A DNA stretch of 64,000 nt from Bacilli bacterium (lineage in GTDB: Bacteria > Bacillota > Bacilli > RF39 > UBA660), in contig JAFXSE010000001.1 of assembly GCA_017525855.1 (NCBI GenBank), forward strand, positions 7,066 to 71,065. The letters run 5' to 3'. Under the pieces are notes generated by a model that saw nothing but the letters and a program-made list of their open reading frames with translations, had not been told where the DNA came from and ran no database searches. The translations under genes were made by a program, and so were the position numbers. Position 1 is the first letter of the stretch, and every line of letters begins with the position of its first letter. Positions 37,542 to 43,599 of this stretch are shown piece after piece.

Positions 37542-37554
37542 GTCAGGCTTGGAA
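37542..37554 (+). repeat. Left 13-bp direct repeat of the serine-recombinase element
   Basis: GTCAGGCTTGGAA, identical to 43293-43305. It differs by one inserted base from the reverse complement of the tRNA-Gly anticodon arm; the flank GTAGTCAG ... GGCT also matches. Confidence 0.65.
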
Positions 37555-37613
37555 AGGCTTGTTTTACCAAATATAAAGATAATGTTCTCTTTCTAGAAAG
37601 GAGGACATTTTTT

Positions 37614-37898
37614 ATGCTTAAATTTAAAACTACCCAAGAACTCAAACCTAATCCTAAATTACTAGAACTTATTAAAGACTGCACTTATAAAACTAAAAAA
37701 GGAAAAGTTAAAGTTCTTGTAAATACTAATTTACAGTTTATAGAACCAACTGAATATCTAATTACATATCCCATTACTCTTACTATACTTGAATATAAAG
37801 TAAATGAAATTAGTAATAAACCATTCTACATTAAAGAGTATAAAGAAAAGTATAATTTGAAAGAAATTGAATCTTTTTTAAGAAATTTTCAAATTTAG
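37614..37898 (+). CDS. Small unknown protein of the mobile element
   Basis: 94 residues starting at the ATG that follows AAAGGAGG; an open frame extends upstream to 37533 but lacks a ribosome site. The composition is Lys/Leu/Thr-rich with no membrane segment or recognised motif. It lies between the left repeat and the recombinase gene, separated from the latter by two 62-base direct repeats, so it may be regulated with it. Its stop lies within the first repeat. Confidence 0.6.
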   Translation: MLKFKTTQELKPNPKLLELIKDCTYKTKKGKVKVLVNTNLQFIEPTEYLITYPITLTILEYKVNEISNKPFYIKEYKEKYNLKEIESFLRNFQI

Positions 37899-38009
37899 GG
37901 TATACTTTTTGCATTTAAATGAGGAAACATGTGAGAAATATTAATTTTTTTCAAATTTAGGGTTGTTTTTTTGCGCTTTTGTTAGGAAACATATGAGAAG
38001 TATTTAATA
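37886..38009 (+). repeat. Two imperfect 62-bp tandem repeats upstream of the recombinase gene
   Basis: Units begin at TTTTCAAATTTAGGG (37886 and 37948) and share GGAAACAT (37923 and 37985), an offset of exactly 62 bases. The second unit leads into a 23-base palindrome. A likely regulatory or recombinase-binding region. Confidence 0.65.
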
Positions 38010-38016
38010 TTTCTCA
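37994..38016 (+). promoter_or_regulatory. 23-bp palindrome before the recombinase gene
   Basis: TGAGAAGTATT, centre T, AATATTTCTCA with one G-T mismatch, 24 bases before the ATG. It could be an operator or a hairpin affecting translation. Confidence 0.45.
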
Positions 38017-38040
38017 AAATTTAAGGAAAGGAGGAAAATT

Positions 38041-39822
38041 ATGAGATGTGGAGTTTATGTAAGAGTATCTACTGATGACCAGAGAGATAATGGTTATTCT
38101 ATTGATTCACAACTTAGAATGATTAAAGAATATTGTGAAAAGAATGATTATGATATTGTAGATGTTTATAATGATGCAGGACATTCTGGAAAAGATTTAA
38201 TGAGACCAGAAATGCAAAGACTACTTAAAGATATCAAATCAAAGAAAATTGATAAGCTAATTGCTATTAAAGTAGATAGATTAACTAGAAATAATTACGA
38301 TGGATTTTGGCTACTTAATTATTGTGAAGAACACGATGTTAAGATTGAATTAATACTTGAACCTTATGATGTATCTACTGCTAATGGTGAAATGATATTT
38401 GGTATGAATTTAGTGTTTGGTCAACGTGAAAGAAAAGAAATTGGTGCAAGAACTAAACGTGCTATGGAAGAAATGGCACTAGAAAAAATTCATCCTAGTA
38501 AAGCACCTTATGGTTATATTAGAAACAAGAAAACTGGTCATTTAGAAGTAGAACCTATCGAAGCACAAGTAGTTAAAGAGATATTTGAACTATGTAAAAA
38601 AGGACATTCTACTAGAAATATTGCAACCATTATGAAAGATAATAACGCTTATTTAAAACAAGGCAAATGGAAAGCAGACAGAGTTTATAAGATACTAACA
38701 AATTCTATTTATATTGGTGTATTTGAGTATGGAAAGTATAAAAGAAAGCCACAAGATGTTTTAAGAGTTGAAGATTATTGTGAGCCAATTATTGATATAA
38801 ATACTTGGAATACTACAAGAGCAAATCTAGAAAAGAATAAACATCCAAACTATGGAGAGCATATTCATTTATTTGCAGGATTAGTAAAATGTCCATTATG
38901 TAATGAGATACTTGCTGCTAGTGAATCATTTAAAAAGTATAAAAATGAAACTAAAATTTATTATCATTTGAGATGTAAAAACTCTAATTGTAAAGGTTAT
39001 GGTTATCATTACAATTCAGATAAAATTGAAGACAAATTAAAAAGAATTTTAAATGAGTTAACTAGGTTTATGTATGATAATTCTAATGAAATAATTACTT
39101 GTAGTTCTACTAAAAGTAAAGAAGTAAAAGAGATAGAAAAAGCAATTGAAAAACTAAAAGTTCAAGAAAAAAGATTAGTTGATTTATATTTAAGTTCTAC
39201 CCTAGATGTAGAAACTATCAATCATAAAAACGACGTTATTAAAAAAGAAATTGATAAACTAACTAAAAAGAAAAATAATCTTGATCCAGATAATGATTTT
39301 AAAGAATACACAGTAGAACTTCTAAAAAAGTTAGATTATGAAGAAGATAATGGAGAGTTTATTTTTAAAAATAATTTAAGTTTTGCTTATTTATTCGATA
39401 GTTTAAATAGAAAAGCACAAAAAGAATTAATTAATAGATTAATATCTTCAATAGAAATAACTAGAGATAATAACTACAATATTGAGATTAAAAATATCAA
39501 ATTTACAGAAGAATTTATCTCAAAAAGCACAAAAGATTATATTGATTATTTAAATGAACTACTAACTGATAATAATATTGGTATAACTTATAAAGAACAA
39601 ATTAATAAAGAAGAATTATTAGAATTAGAAAAAGATTATACCATTATGTCATTAACAAAAATGGAAAATAATCAATATTCAGAAGAAGAATTAAATAATT
39701 ATATGAATTTAATGAAAGAACATTTCTATGTAGATGGAATAATAAATTGTCCTTATATTGAAGGCAATAATATAGTTGATACTTTAATTCTTATACCAAA
39801 AACTGAACTAATAAATGTTTAA
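38041..39822 (+). CDS. Large serine recombinase (TnpX-like)
   Basis: 593 residues. The resolvase domain has catalytic Ser10 in GVYVRVSTDDQ, Arg-rich active site and GQRERKEIGARTKRAME at the E helix; the recombinase domain (about 160-260) includes APYGYIRNKKTGHLEVEP; a zinc ribbon follows with CPLCNEIL ... CKNSNCKG; then a long coiled coil. This order is that of TnpX and other transposon serine recombinases, which excise and insert by staggered 2-bp cuts. A strong AAAGGAGG lies before the ATG. tnpV follows. Confidence 0.95.
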   Translation: MRCGVYVRVSTDDQRDNGYSIDSQLRMIKEYCEKNDYDIVDVYNDAGHSGKDLMRPEMQRLLKDIKSKKIDKLIAIKVDRLTRNNYDGFWLLNYCEEHDVKIELILEPYDVSTANGEMIFGMNLVFGQRERKEIGARTKRAMEEMALEKIHPSKAPYGYIRNKKTGHLEVEPIEAQVVKEIFELCKKGHSTRNIATIMKDNNAYLKQGKWKADRVYKILTNSIYIGVFEYGKYKRKPQDVLRVEDYCEPIIDINTWNTTRANLEKNKHPNYGEHIHLFAGLVKCPLCNEILAASESFKKYKNETKIYYHLRCKNSNCKGYGYHYNSDKIEDKLKRILNELTRFMYDNSNEIITCSSTKSKEVKEIEKAIEKLKVQEKRLVDLYLSSTLDVETINHKNDVIKKEIDKLTKKKNNLDPDNDFKEYTVELLKKLDYEEDNGEFIFKNNLSFAYLFDSLNRKAQKELINRLISSIEITRDNNYNIEIKNIKFTEEFISKSTKDYIDYLNELLTDNNIGITYKEQINKEELLELEKDYTIMSLTKMENNQYSEEELNNYMNLMKEHFYVDGIINCPYIEGNNIVDTLILIPKTELINV

Positions 39823-39846
39823 AATTAAGAAAGGATTGATAAAATT

Positions 39847-40203
39847 ATGGAAATAAAATATACAAGACAAGGAGATTATTTAATACCAAATTTATATTTA
39901 GAAAATGATGAAGAATGCGGAAGAATTGGTAAATACGGAATACTAAGATTACACTTTATTGCACAAAATAAACAGGCACTTTATGAAACACTTTTAATGA
40001 CAAATAAACTGACTCATCATCTTCTTTTAGTCAGTGATTCTTGTGAAAGTTTATACAAAATACTAATGGAAGATTATATTAAAAACGATGAAAGACTATC
40101 TGAAAAAAGTAAAGATTTAAATTCATTAGAATGGACAAAGTTAATGAATAATTACAAGAATAAGGCAGAAGAAATTGTCTTAAATGAATATGTTTTTGTA
40201 TAA
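39847..40203 (+). CDS. tnpV: TnpV-family transposon protein
   Basis: 118 residues. YTRQGDYLIPNLYL, IGKYGILRLHF and WTKLMNNYKNKAEEIVLNE match the conserved blocks of TnpV from Tn4451-type transposons. Its function is unknown; the gene marks the element type. Follows the recombinase gene by 24 bases with AAAGGA between, and is closed by a hairpin. Confidence 0.88.
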   Translation: MEIKYTRQGDYLIPNLYLENDEECGRIGKYGILRLHFIAQNKQALYETLLMTNKLTHHLLLVSDSCESLYKILMEDYIKNDERLSEKSKDLNSLEWTKLMNNYKNKAEEIVLNEYVFV

Positions 40204-40214
40204 ATAATCTTAAA

Positions 40215-40260
40215 AAAAAGAGGAAAAAATTATCAAAGTAAGTTAATCCTCTTTTTATAT
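40215..40260 (+). terminator. Terminator after tnpV
   Basis: Ten-bp stem AAAAAGAGGA/TCCTCTTTTT with a 22-base loop and T tract. Confidence 0.7.
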
Positions 40261-40328
40261 TTTTTAGAGTGTGGGGGTAAAAGTCGTGTCTAGCCAGCAC
40301 TGAATTTATACTCCCGCATAAATTCTAC

Positions 40329-40344
40329 TATGGGAATTCCCATA
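40329..40344 (+). promoter_or_regulatory. 16-bp perfect palindrome
   Basis: TATGGGAATTCCCATA, between tnpV and the first dehydrogenase gene (just past the latter's 3' end). Too little T follows for a typical terminator; it could be a protein-binding site. Confidence 0.35.
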
Positions 40345-40351
40345 CCCTTTA

Positions 40352-41044
40352 TTAAGAATTACGTTCAATTATAATATCTGCTACAGTCAAATTAGCAGTA
40401 CTTAAAATATTATTTAAAATTGTATCTGCAACATCTTTTGGATTCATAAAAGAATTTTGTTTTTCTTCACTAACATAATCTCTACTATTTTTATAGAAAT
40501 CTGTATTTATTCCACCTGGGTATACACCAATTATTTTTACACTCGTTCCTTTATATGCAACTTTTAAACTTTCTGTATATCCTTTTTCTCCCCACTTAGT
40601 GGCACAATATACAGCTTCTTGTTTGTTACCTCTTAAAGCAGCAGATGACATCACATTAACAATTTTTAAATCTTTTTCTTCTTTTACATTTAACGCCTCT
40701 GTTGATACAATTATCATTCCTTGTAATCCCTTAAAGCATTTATCTATATCTTCTTTAGAATAGTCACAAGGTAATTTAAAAGATGGTTCACCTGCGTTAT
40801 TTACTAAATATTTTATATTTCCAATTTTTGATATTTCAGTTATTGTATTTTTAATAAAACTTTCATCCGAAATATCTCCAACAAATCCCTTATAATTTTC
40901 TTCATAATTTTTTTCTAATTCTTTCATTTTAGATTGATTCCAATCAATATTGCATACAAATAATCCTCTTGCTATTGATTGTTTAACTAATTCTAATCCG
41001 AGTCCTGATGCACCACCTGTAATAATTATAATTTCTTTATTCAT
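40352..41044 (-). CDS. Short-chain dehydrogenase/reductase
   Basis: 230 residues, Rossmann fold with ITGGASGLGLE, NNAG (VNNAGEPS), the active-site YCATKWG and a PGGINTDF loop. NAD(P)-dependent oxidoreductase; substrate unknown. It follows a second dehydrogenase on the same strand with 17 bases between, and the two are diverged paralogs. Both are cargo of the mobile element; on their own they do not identify a pathway. Confidence 0.9.
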   Translation of the reverse strand: MNKEIIIITGGASGLGLELVKQSIARGLFVCNIDWNQSKMKELEKNYEENYKGFVGDISDESFIKNTITEISKIGNIKYLVNNAGEPSFKLPCDYSKEDIDKCFKGLQGMIIVSTEALNVKEEKDLKIVNVMSSAALRGNKQEAVYCATKWGEKGYTESLKVAYKGTSVKIIGVYPGGINTDFYKNSRDYVSEEKQNSFMNPKDVADTILNNILSTANLTVADIIIERNS

Positions 41045-41061
41045 ATGTAAACCTCCTAAAA

Positions 41062-41793
41062 TTATTTTAAAGTAAATCCACCATCTACCGCTAAAACTTG
41101 GCCAGTTATGTAAGATGCTTTATCGGATAGTAAAAATATTATACTATCAGCAATTTCTTCTGGTTTACCTATTCTTTTTATAATAGAGAAATCAGTTGTC
41201 CAACTAGGATCTTCTCCTGTACTATCAGTTAAAGGAGTATCTATAAGTCCAGGAGCTACACAATTAACTCTAATATCTCCTTTGAAATATCTTGCAAATG
41301 ATTTTGTTAAAGATATAATACCAGCCTTTGTTGTAGAATAAATAACTCCATAAGGTTCACCTATTAGACCATCAACAGAAGATATATTTACTATGCTTCC
41401 AATACCTGATGTTTCCTTTATAAGATTACCTAATATATTTAAACATTTGAAAGTACCTTTCAAATTAACATCAATAGTTCTATCTACATTTTCATCGGTT
41501 ATAGAATCAATACCGCAAGGTAGCGGAAGTATTCCTGCATCACATACTAAACAATCCAATTTCTTAAATTTTTCTAAAACATACTCTTTGAGATTTAAGA
41601 TATCTTCTTTTTTTGAAATATCACATTTAAAAAAATGAACATTTTTATAATTATCAAAATTCTTTTTTATAAAGTCCTCTTCGACATCTTTGTAATCAGC
41701 AATAATAACTATATTATCTCTTGATAATTTCTTTGAAGTGGCTAATCCTATTCCACTTGCACCACCTGTTATAATAATTATTTTATCTTTCAT
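41062..41793 (-). CDS. Short-chain dehydrogenase/reductase
   Basis: 243 residues. ITGGASGIGLA coenzyme site, CDAGILPLP, active-site YSTTKAG, CVAPGLIDTP and the C-terminal SYITGQVLAVDGGFTLK typical of FabG-like classical SDRs. Likely NAD(P)-dependent; substrate unknown. AAAGGAG lies before the ATG. Upstream on the same strand is the zinc-ribbon/unknown pair, 29 bases away, so the four may form one transcript. Confidence 0.9.
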   Translation of the reverse strand: MKDKIIIITGGASGIGLATSKKLSRDNIVIIADYKDVEEDFIKKNFDNYKNVHFFKCDISKKEDILNLKEYVLEKFKKLDCLVCDAGILPLPCGIDSITDENVDRTIDVNLKGTFKCLNILGNLIKETSGIGSIVNISSVDGLIGEPYGVIYSTTKAGIISLTKSFARYFKGDIRVNCVAPGLIDTPLTDSTGEDPSWTTDFSIIKRIGKPEEIADSIIFLLSDKASYITGQVLAVDGGFTLK

Positions 41794-41822
41794 ATTTTTT
41801 CTCCTTTATATTTTTTTATATT

Positions 41823-42623
41823 TTATTGTAATGTTGAAATAAATGTAATTATTTCTGTAATAGCTGCGGTAAGTTCAATAGCTGTTGGAATCTTTGGTAA
41901 TATATTTTTTAATGAATCCGTAACAGCATTTATTACTCCCTTTTTAGGTTTTTCTTTCTTTATTTCCTCTTGTAACCACTCAACATTATCTATTATTTCA
42001 CCTTTTAAACTTGTGTCATCAATGCTATCAATATTATCTTTAATCTCACTTACCAATTTATCAAAATGTGAATAATTATTTTGAGTTGCGTTTATTGTTG
42101 ATTCATCTCTTGCTATATTTACCTGTCCACCATTATTAGTTATAAAAAAGTTAGTATTTTCGTCTAAACCCATTTCTATACAAATCCTTTCATAATTTCC
42201 TTCTATTTCATTTATAAATGGTAAGATAAATTTATCATTAAATCCCTTTACTTTATCATTATATTGCTTTGAAGTTGAATATCCGAAAGTGTATCCTCTA
42301 AATGAAATATCATTATCTACAATATATTTTAATACTTGATACGTGTAAGATACTTCTTGATTTTCGTCAATAAAGCTTTCAAAAACATATTGACCATATC
42401 CATTTGAAACTTGCTTTACATCTTCTTCTATATTAAATTTATCATTTTCAGTCACACAAGATTCTATGTATTTTTTTATATTTTCAGTGTTTTCAATATA
42501 CTTTATTAGTCTTTTTAGATTACAATCAAATGTATCATATTCACTAGTTAAAACTCGACTTGCAAGTGTTTTAAAATTTCTACATTCTTTTTTTATTTCT
42601 TTCTTATTATAACTATTATTCAT
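41823..42623 (-). CDS. Unknown protein, partner of a zinc-ribbon protein
   Basis: 266 residues, no family firmly recognised. A helical N-terminal region is followed by a distinctive short stretch NNGGQVNIARDESTINATQN (about 165-184), then an acidic helix and a C-terminal hydrophobic segment (IPTAIELTAAITEIITFIS). The same NIA-D-STINATQN type of linker occurs, as I recall, in several proteins suspected of phage defence; unverified. Its start overlaps the end of the zinc-ribbon gene by 8 bases, so the two work together or at least are made together. Confidence 0.7.
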   Translation of the reverse strand: MNNSYNKKEIKKECRNFKTLASRVLTSEYDTFDCNLKRLIKYIENTENIKKYIESCVTENDKFNIEEDVKQVSNGYGQYVFESFIDENQEVSYTYQVLKYIVDNDISFRGYTFGYSTSKQYNDKVKGFNDKFILPFINEIEGNYERICIEMGLDENTNFFITNNGGQVNIARDESTINATQNNYSHFDKLVSEIKDNIDSIDDTSLKGEIIDNVEWLQEEIKKEKPKKGVINAVTDSLKNILPKIPTAIELTAAITEIITFISTLQ

Positions 42624-43059
42624 AATCTATACCTCCACATATTGGACAATAACTACCACACATCTTCGACAAAGGAGTTATTTTTGCTGTTGAATTACAG
42701 CAATTATATTGTTTTAATTCAAGTTTATCTGTTTTTACTTTTATGGAAGGGATAACATTTTTATTAGGCTCACTAGTGCATTTAAATTTCAGCATACTAT
42801 TTTTAGTTTGTTTTTCCATATCCTTGAAGAAATCATAAAGAATATCATTTATTTCATTTTCAGCTATTTTTAATCCTATTTCTATAGCCTCATTAGGAAC
42901 ATATTTTTTTCCATTCAAACCACAATAAGGACACCATATATTTATAACAGATTCATCATTAACATCACTTGCCAACATTTTAAAATATTCTCCACAAAGA
43001 TGACATTGTAATAATACAAAACCATCCTCATCACTTGGTATTGATATACTCGTAGTCAT
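42616..43059 (-). CDS. Double zinc-ribbon protein
   Basis: 147 residues. Two zinc-ribbon-like pairs at the N-terminus (CHLCGEYF ... CPYCGLNG) and a cysteine-rich end (NCCNSTAKITPLSKMCGSYCPICG). The opening SIPSDEDGFVLLQC is conserved-looking in a family of small TFIIB-type zinc-ribbon proteins seen in mobile DNA of gut Firmicutes; function not established. GGAGGTTTA precedes the ATG. Overlaps the downstream unknown gene by 8 bases. Confidence 0.8.
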   Translation of the reverse strand: MTTSISIPSDEDGFVLLQCHLCGEYFKMLASDVNDESVINIWCPYCGLNGKKYVPNEAIEIGLKIAENEINDILYDFFKDMEKQTKNSMLKFKCTSEPNKNVIPSIKVKTDKLELKQYNCCNSTAKITPLSKMCGSYCPICGGIDYE

Positions 43060-43128
43060 TTAAACCTCCATAAAAGATATTAACCATTAATATTATACTA
43101 TAAAATAACAAATTTCTCCATACTCCCA

Positions 43129-43157
43129 TTGAAATTTAATAGGATTTCATATATAAT
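43129..43157 (+). promoter_or_regulatory. Promoter of a candidate small RNA
   Basis: TTGAAA, 17-bp spacer, perfect TATAAT at 43152-43157. It points right; no gene starts within 185 bases downstream, but a structured segment and two terminators follow. Confidence 0.65.
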
Positions 43158-43163
43158 ATTTTT

Positions 43164-43242
43164 AGAAAGAGAGCGTTATGGTTCGTAAGCTGTTGCTTAA
43201 TCGCTCCATAAGGAAATACGCTCGAACTTTTCGAGCTTTTTT
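43164..43242 (+). ncRNA. Candidate small structured RNA or attenuator leader
   Basis: About 79 bases from the predicted start to the first terminator. Stem GAGCG (43171-43175)/CGCTC (43202-43206) enclosing TAAGC-TGTT-GCTTA (43186-43199), then terminator GCTCGAA/TTCGAGC (43220-43236). CGCTC occurs again at 43219-43223, so GAGCG could instead pair there and break the terminator. No known RNA family recognised. Confidence 0.45.
43220..43242 (+). terminator. First terminator of the candidate RNA
   Basis: GCTCGAA/TTCGAGC stem, CTT loop, six T. Confidence 0.85.
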
Positions 43243-43247
43243 AATAC

Positions 43248-43276
43248 AACTAACTCAGTTTGGGTTAGTTTTTTTT
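43248..43276 (+). terminator. Second, tandem terminator
   Basis: AACTAACTC/GGGTTAGTT stem (one G-T) with a T run of about eight. Confidence 0.8.
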
Positions 43277-43292
43277 GTATTGAACTCCACGT

Positions 43293-43305
43293 GTCAGGCT
43301 TGGAA
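43293..43305 (+). repeat. Right 13-bp direct repeat of the serine-recombinase element
   Basis: GTCAGGCTTGGAA, identical to the left copy. The flank GAACTCCACGT before it also resembles the complement of the tRNA-Gly T-arm side (GAACCCACGT). Confidence 0.65.
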
Positions 43306-43344
43306 GTCATACAAAGACTATCCTACAAAGTAAGGATGGTATTT

Positions 43345-43502
43345 ATGGTAAATATTATTAAGCAAGACGTTGTTATTGAAGAATCATTAAAAAAGAAATT
43401 GAAAAAGCAACTAGGCATATTAAAGATGAGATGGATGAATATTCTGAAGAATTTTATAACAATAAAAAAGATAAAGAAAAAGATGATGGTTTGTCCCTAT
43501 AA
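43345..43502 (+). pseudogene. Frameshifted remnant of a small gene
   Basis: ATG at 43345 reads VNIIKQDVVIEE in one frame; a shift near 43380-43385 gives IEKATRHIKDEMDEYSEEF and a Lys/Asp-rich end to TAA at 43500-43502, which looks like natural protein. The unshifted frame gives only Lys-rich noise to 43518. A good terminator follows. Parent gene unknown. Confidence 0.45.
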
Positions 43503-43516
43503 ATCATCATCTTTTT
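43477..43516. terminator. Bidirectional terminator
   Basis: Twelve-bp perfect stem AAAAAGATGATG/CATCATCTTTTT; serves the remnant on the + strand and the small ORF on the - strand. Confidence 0.8.
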
Positions 43517-43599
43517 AGCACTTTAATTCTCTTTAATAATTCATTAATTAATTTACTAATTTTAAAGTTTTCTTCTTTAATATCTTTTTGCGTTTTCAT
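43507..43599 (-). CDS. 30-residue ORF coupled to the large unknown gene
   Basis: Reads MKTQKDIKEENFKISKLINE then LLKRIKVLKR, a basic amphipathic helix. Its ATG overlaps the stop of the 696-codon gene (ATGA), with GGGAG at proper spacing, and a terminator follows its stop. The arrangement favours a real small gene. Confidence 0.45.
   Translation of the reverse strand: MKTQKDIKEENFKISKLINELLKRIKVLKR

Larger units (their letters stand above)
37542..43305 (+). mobile_element. Tn4451-like element with large serine recombinase and TnpV
   Basis: Bounded by two exact GTCAGGCTTGGAA copies at 37542-37554 and 43293-43305. It carries a small gene, a TnpX-like recombinase, tnpV, two short-chain dehydrogenases, a zinc-ribbon/unknown pair and a candidate small RNA. 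About 5.8 kb, no conjugation genes, so mobilisable at most. The outer borders rest on the 13-bp repeats alone; the true core could be as short as two bases. Confidence 0.65.

Noticed and set aside
37899..38040. The 62-bp repeats as a CRISPR array
   Set aside because: Only two imperfect copies, directly adjacent with no spacer, and no cas genes.
41393..41638. + strand frame inside the second dehydrogenase gene
   Set aside because: Shadow of a well-supported SDR gene on the other strand.
43164..43242. Candidate RNA as a known riboswitch (fluoride, preQ1, guanidine)
   Set aside because: The conserved cores of those classes as I know them are not present.
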